Assembly (NCBI RefSeq): GCF_034259325.1
Contig: NZ_JAXIVS010000013.1
Coordinates: 274,153 to 338,152 of the forward strand
Direction of reading: 5' to 3'
Source: Hyalangium ruber
GTDB taxonomy: Bacteria; Myxococcota; Myxococcia; Myxococcales; Myxococcaceae
Length of the DNA stretch: 64,000 nucleotides
This document shows, piece by piece, positions 36,128-45,509 of the stretch. The notes below the pieces were generated by a model. It was given only the letters and a program-made list of their open reading frames with translations, was not told where the DNA came from and ran no database searches. The position numbers were made by a program, and so were the translations under genes. The first letter of the stretch is position 1. Each line of letters opens with the position of its first letter.

Positions 36128-38794
36128 TCAGCCCGGCATGATGGCCGGCGGGTTCATCTTGATCTCCGAGGAACCCTCGATGGTGACGCCCAACGCGCCC
36201 TTGATGGCCACGCCGCTGGAGTCGATGACGACCTCCGCCGCGCCGCACGACAGCGTGATCTTCCCCGAGGCCTCGAGGTTGACGGTGCTGGCCGTCACCA
36301 CGCCCGCGGCGCCCGCGCTGATGGAGTGGCCTCCGGAGATGTCCTGGCTCTGGCTGGCCACGTTGATCGCCACGGCTCCCTTGGCGTCGATGGAGAGGGC
36401 CTTGGACACGTTCACGATGTAGGCCCCCACCGTCTCCAGCTTCGCCGCGCCGATCTGCTCGTTCTTGCCGCCGCCGACCAGCTCGATGCGCGCGGCGCCC
36501 ACTGACTCCGTGGAGCTGCCGCCGACGGCGAAGGACACCCCGGTCGCGGAGTTGATGACCGCCAGCGCCCCGATGCTCTCGGTGACCGCGCCGTCGACCG
36601 TGGTCCCCCAGGTGCCAGAGCCGCCACCCCCACCACCGCCGCCACCCCCACCACCACCGCCTCCCCCTCCTCCACCGCCGCCTCCGCCTCCTCCGCCAGA
36701 GGGAGGAGTCAGGCCAGCCTGAGCCAGCGCGCCACTCGCCACGGCCTGTGCCATGCCTCCGGCCATGGAGGCAGCGGACATGTCATCCGAGGCCTCGGCG
36801 AGCTGCCCGACGGTCGATCCAAAGACCGCGACCGCCGGGTTGTCGCCCCCCAGCAGCGCCGCGGCCGGGCCCGCGAACTCCGCAGCGGTGCCGATGGCGT
36901 CTCTCGCGGCATTCACGGCAGGCGCCAGGGGCCCGAGCAGAGCCGCCTCGGCCCGGCTCGCGGCCATGGCGGCGGCACTGGTCGCGGCGGCGATGGCCTC
37001 CGAGGCGATGATCTCGAGCACGGCGGCGGCGGGGCTGCCGATCTGCATGTTCTCCATGCCGCCCACGCTCATGGAGACCCCGCCGGTGATCTCCTCGGTC
37101 ACCCCACCGCTGACCTTGACCGCGCGCGTGGCCCCCACGTTCACCGTCTGGCTGCCGCCCACGGCGGCGTTGTGGATGCCCTGGACCGACACCGTCTCGT
37201 TCGCGCCGACGGACAGGGTGCGATCCGCGCCGACCGTGCGGTTCTGGTTCTGGGCGATCTTCGCCTTCTTGTTGTTGGCGACCTTGATGCTGATGTCGTG
37301 GGCGCCATTGATGTAGACGCGCTGGTTGTCCGACGAGTCGTCGAAGCTGACCTCGTTCGAGCCGCCCGCGCCGGGAGACGAGTTGGAGCGGTGCCCGGAC
37401 ACCGTCTTCTGCGCCGGCAGGCTGTAGTCCGGAGGGTTGAGCGGGTTGTACACGCGCCCCATGCAGACGGGGCGGTCCGGGTCGCCCTCGACGAACTCGA
37501 CGAGCACCTCCCACCCGATGCGGGGGATCATGACCGAGCCGGTGGTGTGCGCCTGGGAGACGCGGATCCAGCAGGACGACTTGTCGTCCATCTTGCCGTC
37601 GCGATCCCAGTGGAACTGGACCTTCACCCGGCCGTGCTCGTCGCAGTGGATCTCCTGGCCCGCGGGGCCCGTGACGCGGGCAGTCTGGAGCCCGAAGATC
37701 CGAGGCCGCGGAGTGTCACGCCGAGGCCGGAACACCTGCGCCACGGGCACGACGTCGAAGGCCACCTCACAGCGGGCCTCGCCCTTGTCCACCAGCGGCC
37801 CCGCCAGGTCCGAGGCGTGGAAGCGCACGTGCAGGCGCGCCCCGCTGACGAAGTACTCGCCATCCGCGAACGGGTGTCCCTCCAGGGATACGCGCCGGCC
37901 CGGCGCCAGGGCGATGGCGTTGGTGCGCGCCTGGGCGGTCTGGCGTCGCCCGCGAAGCTCCTCCAGCCGCCGCTGGGCGAGCCGCTTGCCGTCCGCCGGC
38001 TGGGTGTAGCGGCCGGGGGCCTCGTACCACTCCGAGGAGACCGTATCCTCGGCCTCCTTCTCGGCGGCCAGCTTCTTGGAGGGCTGCAGCATGTCGTAGT
38101 CGTCCAGGCTCACCTTGGAGACGCTGGCGCGCACGCCGCCGCGCCAGTCCCACACCGCCACGGCGTCACCGCCATGGGCCACGTCATAGCGGAACGGGAG
38201 CGAGGCCGGCTCCAGCGTCTCCGCCGTGCCGCTGGCGTCGGAGAGCACCATCACATGCCCCTCGGCGCTGTGCTCGAAGGCGAACCAGATGCCCTCCTCT
38301 TCGAGGAGCCGGCACACGAAGTCCCACTCGGACTCGTCGTACTGAACGCAGTACTCGCGCTTCGGGTACGTACCCTCCAGGCGCCAGCGGAACAGGCGCT
38401 CCTCCAACCCCGCGTCCTTGAAGAGGGCCTTCACGATGTCCGGCACCGCCATCTCCTGGAAGATGCGGAAGCCGTACCGATAGGAGATCAGCCACGGCTG
38501 GGGTACCAGCGTGAGCCGGTAGCGCACGGGCCGGTCGGGATCGTCCGAGGCGATGACGTCGATGCGCTCCACCACGCCGTCCACGTCGCGCATCTGCCCG
38601 AAGGTGTCCTCGAGCACCACGTGGACGTTGCCGCCGCGCGCCTCCTCCAGCTCGAGCTCCGGCGTGGAGAGATCGAGCTCGAACACGAAGCGCCGAGACA
38701 CCTCCTCCTCCCCGCGCAGGGCATGCACGACCAGCTCCCCGTTCTGTCCGGGGATGATGGCGGTGGCGGTCACGGCCTGTCGCGGTTCGCTCAT
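36128..38794 (-). CDS. vgrG: VgrG spike protein with 26-glycine linker
   Basis: 888 residues. The gp27-like part (about 1–350), the gp5-like OB fold (EIHCDEHGRVKVQFHWDRDG, WIRVSQAHTTGSVMIPRIGWEVLVEFVEGDPDRPVCMGRVYNP) and a long beta-helix of repeated VG/SVGA units are clear. The C-terminal third carries an Ala-rich helical insert (EAALLGPLAPAV…) and 26 consecutive Gly codons (36620–36697), then a second beta-helix section. The protein should form part of the trimeric needle. The extra region could carry cargo. It is the last of three tandem vgrG genes, 13 bases after the previous one. Confidence 0.95.
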   Translation of the reverse strand: MSEPRQAVTATAIIPGQNGELVVHALRGEEEVSRRFVFELDLSTPELELEEARGGNVHVVLEDTFGQMRDVDGVVERIDVIASDDPDRPVRYRLTLVPQPWLISYRYGFRIFQEMAVPDIVKALFKDAGLEERLFRWRLEGTYPKREYCVQYDESEWDFVCRLLEEEGIWFAFEHSAEGHVMVLSDASGTAETLEPASLPFRYDVAHGGDAVAVWDWRGGVRASVSKVSLDDYDMLQPSKKLAAEKEAEDTVSSEWYEAPGRYTQPADGKRLAQRRLEELRGRRQTAQARTNAIALAPGRRVSLEGHPFADGEYFVSGARLHVRFHASDLAGPLVDKGEARCEVAFDVVPVAQVFRPRRDTPRPRIFGLQTARVTGPAGQEIHCDEHGRVKVQFHWDRDGKMDDKSSCWIRVSQAHTTGSVMIPRIGWEVLVEFVEGDPDRPVCMGRVYNPLNPPDYSLPAQKTVSGHRSNSSPGAGGSNEVSFDDSSDNQRVYINGAHDISIKVANNKKAKIAQNQNRTVGADRTLSVGANETVSVQGIHNAAVGGSQTVNVGATRAVKVSGGVTEEITGGVSMSVGGMENMQIGSPAAAVLEIIASEAIAAATSAAAMAASRAEAALLGPLAPAVNAARDAIGTAAEFAGPAAALLGGDNPAVAVFGSTVGQLAEASDDMSAASMAGGMAQAVASGALAQAGLTPPSGGGGGGGGGGGGGGGGGGGGGGGGGGSGTWGTTVDGAVTESIGALAVINSATGVSFAVGGSSTESVGAARIELVGGGKNEQIGAAKLETVGAYIVNVSKALSIDAKGAVAINVASQSQDISGGHSISAGAAGVVTASTVNLEASGKITLSCGAAEVVIDSSGVAIKGALGVTIEGSSEIKMNPPAIMPG
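36620..36697 (-). repeat. Tract of 26 consecutive glycine codons in vgrG
   Basis: Every codon on the coding strand is GGN, with a mix of GGC, GGT, GGA and GGG. The tract is bounded by Ser codons (TCT) on both sides. Mixed codons reduce simple slippage but the tract is still likely to vary in length among strains. Confidence 0.9.
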
Positions 38795-38807
38795 GGGGCG
38801 GAGGGCC

Positions 38808-41024
38808 TCAGTTGCTCTTGTGCAGCACCTGGTTGAGCACCTTGTTGTTCTTCACGATGACGGTGGGAGCCTTGATGGTGATCATCCCACTGGCGAGCAA
38901 CTCCAACGTGCAGCCTCCGCCCCGGACCACGAGCCGGGTCTGCGCCGAGAAGGTGATGTTGGTGGCCTTGACCTTCAGGCCGCCGCCGGCGGTGAGGGCC
39001 ACGGCGCCCTTGGCGGAGTCGGTCCGGCTGCCTCCACATTTGATCTGCTCGGCGCCAGCGGTCATCACATAGGCGGCGCCGCACGAGACGGACATCTGCT
39101 TGGCCTTGATGAACTTGAGGGCGCCGATCGTCTCGGTGAACGTGGTGGACACGGAGACGAGGCGGCTCTTGCCCGCCAGCTCCAGCCAGGCGGCGCCGAC
39201 GTTCGTCGAGGAGGCCCCCACCACCTTGCGCGTGTAGCCGGCGATCCCCGTTACCACCTGGAGCGCGGCCACGGTGCGATCCAGCGAGCCCGCGATGTTC
39301 TCTGCGAGGTCTCCGCCCACCTTCACCATGCGCGCGCCGCCGATAGTGAGGCTCAGGTCTCCCCCCACCCCGTCCGAGTAGTTGCCCCCGACGTTGACGT
39401 TCTGGTTGGCGCCCACGGAGAGCGTCCGGCTGCCGGAGACGTTGGCGTAGTGGTTGCCGCCCACGCTCAGCACGTTGCCCACGCCCACCGAACAGCTCTC
39501 CTGGTTGGCCACGGTCATCGCCGCGTCGTTGTCCACCAGCAGCGTGAAGTCCTTCGAGGCGTTGAAGAAGATCTCCTCGGCGCCCGCGGAGTCCTCGAAG
39601 CGCAGCTCGTTGGCGCCCGGCCCGCCGCCCGTGGTGGCGCTCTGGATGGAGCTGCGCGTGGCGCCGCCCGGCAGCGCATAGGGAGGCCCCAGCTCGGCGT
39701 TGTAGAGGTGCCCGGCGACGAAGGGCCGATCGATGTCCCCCAGCTCGAAGTCCACGAGGATCTCGAACTCCACGCGGGGGATGATCATGGAGCCGCTGAG
39801 CGGCAACTGACCCACGCGCAGCCACGTGGAGCTGCGGTCATCCGTGAGGCCGGAACGGTCCCACGGGAAGCGCACCTTCACCCGGCCGAACGAGTCGGTG
39901 TGGATCTCCTCTCCCGAGGGACCGGTGACGAACGCCAGCTGCGTGCCACCGATGAGCGGCTTGGGAGGGGCCTCGACGGGGCGGTACGGCACCTCGAAGG
40001 GAATGCCCGTCACCTCGTTCGAGTACAGCCCCTTGCCGTCGGCGCCGGCCTCGCTGGAAACCCGATGCACCACCCGGGTGATGAGGATGTCGAGGTTGGC
40101 CTCGGCACGGGCATGCCCCGTCACGGAGTACGTCCGACCGGGCTCCATGCGCGGGCACGAGCTCTCTCCTCGGAGCACCCGCGTCCCCACGCGAAGCCGC
40201 TGCAGCAGGCGCTTGGAGAGCGTGCGGCCGACCCCCGCCTCCAGGAAGTCACCGGGGTGCGCGTACACCTCGCGCCCCGAGGCTCCGTCGCCGCTCTGGG
40301 TCGCCGACAGATCGCTCGCGGGGCGCTTGAAGTCATAGTCGCGCAAGAACACCTGGTCGGAGGCCATGCGCTGGCGGTCCCGCAGGTCGATGATGACGTC
40401 CTCGTCCATGCTGCTGCTGTCGCGGTCCGTCAGCAGGTTGTCGCCGGGGATGGGCTTGAGCCGGGTGCTGTCATCGAAGAAGAGGATCCGCGCGCTGTCC
40501 GTGTCGTTGTGTACGGCGAAGGCGATGCCCTCGGCGTGGAGCAGGCGCGACACGAAGGCGTAGTCGCTCTCGTTGTACTGCACGACGTTGAGGCGGGGCG
40601 CGGGAGGCTCAGACAGCTCCCAGCTGTAGCCGTCGGCAAGCCCCGCCTCGTCCAACACGCTCGAGACGATGTCCTGGACGCTCTTCTCCTGGAAGATGCG
40701 CGAGTTACGCCCCAGCTTGAGCAGCTCCAGGGGCGCGGAGATGACCACGTGCAGCCGGAAGGCGTCCTGCCGGATCGCCTCCAGCGAAGCCTCCGTCACC
40801 ACCCCGTGGAAGGGCCGGTCATCGCTGTCCTGCTCGAAGCGGATCCACAGCGAAGCCTTCGTGCCCAGCAGCGGGTCCAGCTCCAGCAACTCCGCCGTCT
40901 CCGCCTCGAGCTGGACGGAGCAGACCTCGGAGAGCGCCTCGGTGGCCTCCACCTTCAGCACACGGAAGACGCTGGGGTCGAACCCTTCCAAGGACAGCTC
41001 CAGGCTCAGGCGGCGCGCGCTCAC
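38808..41024 (-). CDS. vgrG: VgrG spike protein
   Basis: 738 residues starting at a GTG. The gp27-like head has ELDPLLGTKASLWIRFEQ and HGVVTEAS; the gp5-like OB fold has EIHTDSFGRVKVRFPWDRSG and STWLRVGQLPLSGSMIIPRVEFEILVDFELGDIDRPFVAGHLYN. A beta-helix follows (SVGVGNVLSVGGN…, NQNVNVGGNYSD). The end resembles a DUF2345-type tail with no separate toxin. It lies 8 bases after the first vgrG and 13 bases before the third. The three paralogues differ enough to form distinct or mixed needles. Confidence 0.95.
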   Translation of the reverse strand: MSARRLSLELSLEGFDPSVFRVLKVEATEALSEVCSVQLEAETAELLELDPLLGTKASLWIRFEQDSDDRPFHGVVTEASLEAIRQDAFRLHVVISAPLELLKLGRNSRIFQEKSVQDIVSSVLDEAGLADGYSWELSEPPAPRLNVVQYNESDYAFVSRLLHAEGIAFAVHNDTDSARILFFDDSTRLKPIPGDNLLTDRDSSSMDEDVIIDLRDRQRMASDQVFLRDYDFKRPASDLSATQSGDGASGREVYAHPGDFLEAGVGRTLSKRLLQRLRVGTRVLRGESSCPRMEPGRTYSVTGHARAEANLDILITRVVHRVSSEAGADGKGLYSNEVTGIPFEVPYRPVEAPPKPLIGGTQLAFVTGPSGEEIHTDSFGRVKVRFPWDRSGLTDDRSSTWLRVGQLPLSGSMIIPRVEFEILVDFELGDIDRPFVAGHLYNAELGPPYALPGGATRSSIQSATTGGGPGANELRFEDSAGAEEIFFNASKDFTLLVDNDAAMTVANQESCSVGVGNVLSVGGNHYANVSGSRTLSVGANQNVNVGGNYSDGVGGDLSLTIGGARMVKVGGDLAENIAGSLDRTVAALQVVTGIAGYTRKVVGASSTNVGAAWLELAGKSRLVSVSTTFTETIGALKFIKAKQMSVSCGAAYVMTAGAEQIKCGGSRTDSAKGAVALTAGGGLKVKATNITFSAQTRLVVRGGGCTLELLASGMITIKAPTVIVKNNKVLNQVLHKSN

Positions 41025-41032
41025 GGAGTCCT

Positions 41033-43261
41033 CTAACCCTTGTAGTTGATCTTGCCCTTGAGCTTCACTTGGACGCCGCCCTTGAGGCCCTCGGCGTCCA
41101 CGGTGATTGTCGAGCCCGACAGCTCGAACACCTTGCCGCCACCCTTCATCTTCGCGCCACCGGGAGCGGTGATCTGCACCGTGCGGGCTGAGAGCGCGAA
41201 GTCCTTGCCCACGTTCTCGGTAATCGGGCCCGCCGAGGTGATGGCCACCGCGCCCATGGCCTCCAGGAGCACGTCCTCCCCAGTCTTGAATTGGGCCACG
41301 CCCGTGGTGAGCGCCTTGGCGGCGCCGATGTCCTCGGCCTTGGGGCCTCCGAGCAGCTCGATCTTCGCGCCGCCCACCGTCTCGGTCTTGGCGGCGCCCA
41401 CCGTCTCGACGATGGCGGTGGCGCTGTTGATGGAGAACGCCGCGCCCACGCTCCGGTCACAGCTCGCGTTGAAGCTCTCCAGCACGTGGTTGGCGAGCAC
41501 GTTCATGATGCCGCCGATCGTCTCGGTGCGCGCCCCATCCACCTTCTGGGTGAGGTTGCCGGTAACGCCCCAGTCGTCCACGGCGCTGACCTGGACCTCC
41601 TTCGAGCCGGTGGTCTCCAGCACGGCGCTGCCCGTGACACTCAGCCCCTGGTTGGCGCCCACGTCGACCGTCTCGCCACCGCCCACCAGGGTGGTGAGCT
41701 GCACGCCCACTTCCTCCTTGGCGTCGTTGGTCACCTCCTCGGTGAGGTTATTCCCGGCGACGAACTTCAGGTCCTTGGAGGAGTGGATGAAGAACTCCAT
41801 GCCCCCGTTGCCATCCTGGAGCCGCACCTCGTTGGTGCTCCCGCCTCCGGGCGAGGTGGCCGACTGGAGCGAGGACTGGGTTCGCTCGTCCGGCAGGCTG
41901 TACGGCGGCATCGTCTCCTGGTTGTAGATCTTCTGCAGGACGATGGGGCGATCCGGGTCTCCGTTCAGGAAGCCCACGCTCACCTCCCACCCCACGCGGG
42001 GCAGGATCATGCTGCCGCTGGTGTTCTGCTGCTGCACGCGTAACCAGCACGAGGCCTTCTCGTCCACGGCGCCCTCGCGGTCCCAGTAGAAGTGGACCTT
42101 GATGCGCCCGAACTCATCGACGTGGATCTCCTCGCCCGGAGGCCCCGTGACGACGGCGCTCTCCTTGCCCCAGGCACGAGGGCGCGGGGTGCGGCGCGGC
42201 GGCCGGAAGTCGGCGCCGGCAGCGGGGATGGCGCGCAGGCGGGTGCCATAGGTGGGCGTCTCCCCTGTCTCCGTGCGGACCACCTCGTAGTCGTGAACCA
42301 CCTGGAGCAGCAGGTACTCCTGGCTGAGGTAGCCGGGCACGGCGTCGAGCACGGTGAAGGTACGCCCCGCCTGCAACCGGAGGCTGTTACTGCGGCCCTC
42401 GAGCACCATGCGCTCCTGCACCAACTCACTGAGCCGATTGCCCGCGCGCCGGGTGCCGTCCGCCGGTCCCAGGAAGTAGCCGGGGTATTCGTACCGCCGG
42501 GACGTCCCCTCGCTGGCGCCCTCCTCCGCCTGCAGGGGCTCCGAGGGCGTCTGCCAGTTCCAGTCCCGCGTGCTGAACTGGTCCTGCACGAGCCGCGAGG
42601 AGAAGACGAGCTCGGCCACGCGCTCCGTCTCGGCCTCGGCCAGGGAGCGGCGGGTGAACGCGAGCTGCGGCGGGCCCGAAATGGGCTGATAGGCAATGGA
42701 GGAGTCGGCCAGCTTCAGCACGTGCGAGGTGGGGCCGTGCTCGAACCAGAAGAAGATGCCCTCGTCCTCGAGCAGCCGGAGGACAAAGTTCAGCTCGCTC
42801 TCCTTCCACTGGGTGCAGTACTCGCGCTTCACGTAGTCCATCGAGAGCTGCCACTCGGTGGACTCGTCGGGCAGGCCCGCGCCCTCGAGCACGGCCTGGA
42901 TGATCTCGACGGCGCTCTTCTCCTGGAAGATCCGGCTGCGGCTCCGGTACGCCAGCCCGTGGAGCGAGGGGCGCAGGCGCAGGCGGTAGACGAAGCCGTG
43001 CGCCGCGAGCTTGTGCAGGTACTCGGCCTCCTCGACCACGCCGTGGAAGCTGCGCGGCTCCAGGCTCCCATCCGAGACGACGGGCTCGAACGTCAGCGCG
43101 CCCGCCGTGCCGATGAGCGCGGCCAGATCGAGATCCGGGGTGTCGCACGCGAACTCGATCACCACCTCGAACAGCTCGGACAGCGCTTCGCGCGCGGTGG
43201 CCCGCAGGACGGTGGCCTGGGCCGGGAGGTCCGCATGGTCGATGTGGGCGCGTATCTGCAT
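41033..43261 (-). CDS. vgrG: VgrG spike protein (first of three)
   Basis: 742 residues from MQIRAHIDHADLP, which has GAGGG 8 bases upstream; a longer frame from 43525 is not VgrG-like. The head shows ALTFEPVVSDGSLEPRSFHGVVEEAEYL. The OB fold shows EIHVDEFGRIKVHFYWDREG and CWLRVQQQNTSGSMILPRVGWEVSVGFLNGDPDRPIVLQKIYN, then beta-helix units (GNLTQKVDGARTETIGG…). The short tail ends in KLKGKINYKG. It leads the island, so the promoter region upstream (43262–43585) probably controls all eight leftward genes. Confidence 0.95.
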   Translation of the reverse strand: MQIRAHIDHADLPAQATVLRATAREALSELFEVVIEFACDTPDLDLAALIGTAGALTFEPVVSDGSLEPRSFHGVVEEAEYLHKLAAHGFVYRLRLRPSLHGLAYRSRSRIFQEKSAVEIIQAVLEGAGLPDESTEWQLSMDYVKREYCTQWKESELNFVLRLLEDEGIFFWFEHGPTSHVLKLADSSIAYQPISGPPQLAFTRRSLAEAETERVAELVFSSRLVQDQFSTRDWNWQTPSEPLQAEEGASEGTSRRYEYPGYFLGPADGTRRAGNRLSELVQERMVLEGRSNSLRLQAGRTFTVLDAVPGYLSQEYLLLQVVHDYEVVRTETGETPTYGTRLRAIPAAGADFRPPRRTPRPRAWGKESAVVTGPPGEEIHVDEFGRIKVHFYWDREGAVDEKASCWLRVQQQNTSGSMILPRVGWEVSVGFLNGDPDRPIVLQKIYNQETMPPYSLPDERTQSSLQSATSPGGGSTNEVRLQDGNGGMEFFIHSSKDLKFVAGNNLTEEVTNDAKEEVGVQLTTLVGGGETVDVGANQGLSVTGSAVLETTGSKEVQVSAVDDWGVTGNLTQKVDGARTETIGGIMNVLANHVLESFNASCDRSVGAAFSINSATAIVETVGAAKTETVGGAKIELLGGPKAEDIGAAKALTTGVAQFKTGEDVLLEAMGAVAITSAGPITENVGKDFALSARTVQITAPGGAKMKGGGKVFELSGSTITVDAEGLKGGVQVKLKGKINYKG

Positions 43262-43585
43262 GGGCGAGCCCTCGGGAGCGGACACGTCCGCCCGCTCCCC
43301 AGTCTCACAGCGTAGCACCTTCCCCTCGTCAGCAGCCCGTGTAGACGTGCCTACACCTCGTCCATCAGCAGCTCTTCCAGATCCATCCACGCTTCTGTCC
43401 AAGAGCCGCTGCCAGTCGACCATCGCTCCCTTGATGCGCTCGAAGCCACCGTTCTCGTTCGAACACACAGCTCGTACCGTGGCTGCATCGGCCTTCCAGC
43501 GTTGACTGAATATTCTTGGCTCCAATGAGGCCGAGTGTCGTCCCCTCCGGCCTCTGCTCTCGAACCCCAGCCTGAAGGTGCTCGC
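43262..43585. other. Divergent intergenic region before vgrG block
   Basis: 324 bases between the first vgrG and the NGLSV-repeat lipoprotein gene. It contains one inverted repeat at 43339–43356 but no convincing ORF. A long leftward open frame runs through it into vgrG without a start of its own. Codon bias is lower than in the genes around it. Confidence 0.5.
43339..43356. promoter_or_regulatory. Inverted repeat upstream of vgrG block
   Basis: GTGTAG (43339–43344) and CTACAC (43351–43356) are perfect inverted halves around a 6-base spacer. They lie 78 bases before the first vgrG start. The size and symmetry suit a dimeric regulator site. No regulator is encoded nearby that clearly matches. 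Confidence 0.35.
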
Positions 43586-44575
43586 ATGGGTCTGCCCCCC
43601 AGGACCTTGTCGTGGCCGTACATGGCTTCACGCGCTCCGGGCGCGGCTCTCAGGAGGCTCGGCCTCACCCTGGCACTGGTGCTGGCGGCCAGTGCTTGTG
43701 GCTGGGAACCTGGCGCCGGCCTTTCTCCACAAGAGGACGGGGCGGAGCTCACGAGACAGCCGCAGGCGATTGAAGGGATGAACAGCCTGAGCGTCAACGG
43801 CCTGAGCGTCAACGGCCTGAGCGTCAACGGCCTGAGCGTCAACGGCCTGAGCGTCAACGGCCTGGCGACGAGCACCTTCGTGAGCTGGTTCGAGGCGAAT
43901 GCCCCGGCGCATGACGAGGTGATGCGCTACCTGGTCCGCTGCGCCGTGCCCGCGGGAGAGGTGCGGACCTATACCAGCTCCACCACGGGCCTCACCTATG
44001 CGTGGCAGGGAGGGCTCGGGGTGGCTCCCGCCTGGGCTCAGGGGACGCCCGCCACGGTGGCGGAGCAGCAGGTGGTCTCCGCGTGCCTGGCCGCGCACGT
44101 CAACACCTACGGCTACCACATCCCCATCTCCATCACGGGGCTGAAAGGCAATGCGCAGCCGCTCTCGTTCTCGAAGGACGAGGATCGCGCGTACGTCATC
44201 CGCGAGGCCTGCTTCTTCGGCAACCTCTTCACGGGAGAGGGCATCTATGCCGCCAACGATCAGAGCGAGATGGCGGAGTACCTGAGTTCCCCGCGCCGCT
44301 GTGGGTGGTCGCATCAGCAGTCCGGGTTGGATCCGGCCTGCCCCGCCATCGTTCGCGCGGGCACATGCGCACAGCTGGGCTGCAAGCAGAGCAAGAACTC
44401 GCCCTACTACAGCGAGTGTACCTACAACGGCATCACCTACCGCCCGCTCACCACGCGCATCCGCAACACGGACATCTATGTCTGCGGTGATGGTGTCTGT
44501 CAGGTCACCGAGAGCTGCGGCACGGGCATGGCGATGGACAACTGCATGGACTGCGGGCCCTGTTCCCAGCCCTGA
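43586..44575 (+). CDS. Putative lipoprotein with NGLSV pentapeptide repeats and Cys-rich tail
   Basis: 329 residues. The signal peptide ends in LAASAC, so lipidation is likely. A start at 43622 would shorten the leader by 12 residues, but AAGG stands 7 bases before the ATG at 43586. The mature part opens with five perfect LSVNG units. A central region follows with paired cysteines (RCAVPAG…, REACFFGN, CGWSHQ, CPAIVRAGTCAQLGC). The tail CGDGVCQVTESC…NCMDCGPC is a Cys-rich module common in myxobacterial exported proteins. No enzyme motif is recognised; adhesion or surface display is one possibility. Confidence 0.75.
   Translation: MGLPPRTLSWPYMASRAPGAALRRLGLTLALVLAASACGWEPGAGLSPQEDGAELTRQPQAIEGMNSLSVNGLSVNGLSVNGLSVNGLSVNGLATSTFVSWFEANAPAHDEVMRYLVRCAVPAGEVRTYTSSTTGLTYAWQGGLGVAPAWAQGTPATVAEQQVVSACLAAHVNTYGYHIPISITGLKGNAQPLSFSKDEDRAYVIREACFFGNLFTGEGIYAANDQSEMAEYLSSPRRCGWSHQQSGLDPACPAIVRAGTCAQLGCKQSKNSPYYSECTYNGITYRPLTTRIRNTDIYVCGDGVCQVTESCGTGMAMDNCMDCGPCSQP
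43786..43860 (+). repeat. Five perfect 15-bp tandem repeats
   Basis: The unit CCTGAGCGTCAACGG is repeated five times without mismatch, in frame, encoding LSVNG. A change in copy number keeps the frame, so this is a plausible site of length variation. Confidence 0.95.
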
Positions 44576-44611
44576 CCGAGGGGACCGTCTTCACCCCGAG
44601 AAGCTTTGCAA

Positions 44612-45499
44612 TCAGCGCACGCCCAGCATGATGGAGCGTGATTCCTCGAACCGCTCGGCGAGAAAGCCCATCAACGCGCGTACCCGCGGCACCTTGCGGG
44701 CCTCGCGCGAGGCCACGAGCCAGACGTCTTCCAGGGGCAGCTCCACCTCCGGGAGGACGGGCCGCAGCTCCGGGTGGAGAAAGGCCAGCGCGCAAGGCAG
44801 CGCCGCCACCCCCTGATGGGCGGCCACCGCGCCCGCCACGGCCACGGCCGCGTTGCTGCGAAAGGCGAAGCGCCCGGCGCCCCACTCCTCCAACCAGCGC
44901 AGCTGCGGCATGCGCGAGAGTGCCGCGTCGAAGCCCACCACCTGGTGATGGGCCAGATCTCCCGGTGAGCGCAGGGGCGCGGCGCGCTCCAGGTAACGAG
45001 CGCTGGCGTAGAGCCTCCAGGCGAGCTGCCCCGCCTTGCGCGCCACCAGGGAGTTGCCCTTGGGTCGTACCGTGCGCACGCCCAGGTCCGCCTCCTGGCG
45101 CGCCAGGTCCAGCAGCCGTGTGTCCGTGGACAGCTCCACGCGCACCCCTGGGTGGCGCTCCCGGAAGCGCGCCAGCCAGGGATTGAGGAACGCGACGAAG
45201 CCGTCTCCGGTGGTCAGGCGCACCGGCCCCTCGAGCTGCCCCTCCTCGTGCTTCAGCCCACGCTCGGCGCTGTGGAGCTGGGACTCGATGGCCGCGGCGG
45301 TGCGCACCAGCGCTCGGCCCTCGGGCGTCAGCCGGACGCCTTCGGGGACACGGGCGAGCAGCCGGGTGCCCAGGCGCCGCTCCAGCGCCGTCATGCGGCG
45401 GCCCACGGTGGAGGTGACGACGCCCAGCGCGCGAGCCGCCGCGGACAGCGAGCCGGCCCGCTCCACGGTGAGGAGGTAGCGGAGATCATCCCAGTTCAT
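44612..45499 (-). CDS. LysR-family transcriptional regulator
   Basis: 295 residues. The N-terminal winged helix–turn–helix is MNWDDLRYLLTVERAGSLSAAARALGVVTSTVGRRMTALERRLGTRLL. The effector domain follows with typical LTTGDGFVAFLNPWLARFRERHPGVRVEL. It should bind DNA as a tetramer and respond to an unknown ligand. The start is placed at the HTH and the longer frame lies over the promoter. The divergent SDR gene at 45625 is the probable target, as is usual for LysR pairs. A palindrome lies 11 bases upstream of the start. Confidence 0.92.
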   Translation of the reverse strand: MNWDDLRYLLTVERAGSLSAAARALGVVTSTVGRRMTALERRLGTRLLARVPEGVRLTPEGRALVRTAAAIESQLHSAERGLKHEEGQLEGPVRLTTGDGFVAFLNPWLARFRERHPGVRVELSTDTRLLDLARQEADLGVRTVRPKGNSLVARKAGQLAWRLYASARYLERAAPLRSPGDLAHHQVVGFDAALSRMPQLRWLEEWGAGRFAFRSNAAVAVAGAVAAHQGVAALPCALAFLHPELRPVLPEVELPLEDVWLVASREARKVPRVRALMGFLAERFEESRSIMLGVR

Positions 45500-45509
45500 T
45501 CGGAGGCCC

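Noticed and set aside
36465..36722. Poly-proline frame on the + strand
   Set aside because: It is the complement of the Gly tract in vgrG, not a Pro-rich protein.
37172..41036. Long + strand frames opposite the vgrG genes
   Set aside because: They lack any family pattern, and the three vgrG genes are complete on the minus strand.
43262..43525. N-terminal extension of the first vgrG
   Set aside because: The added 88 residues do not resemble VgrG and there is a well-placed ribosome site before 43261.
43786..43860. Possible CRISPR array
   Set aside because: The repeats are contiguous 15-bp units with no spacers and keep the protein frame.
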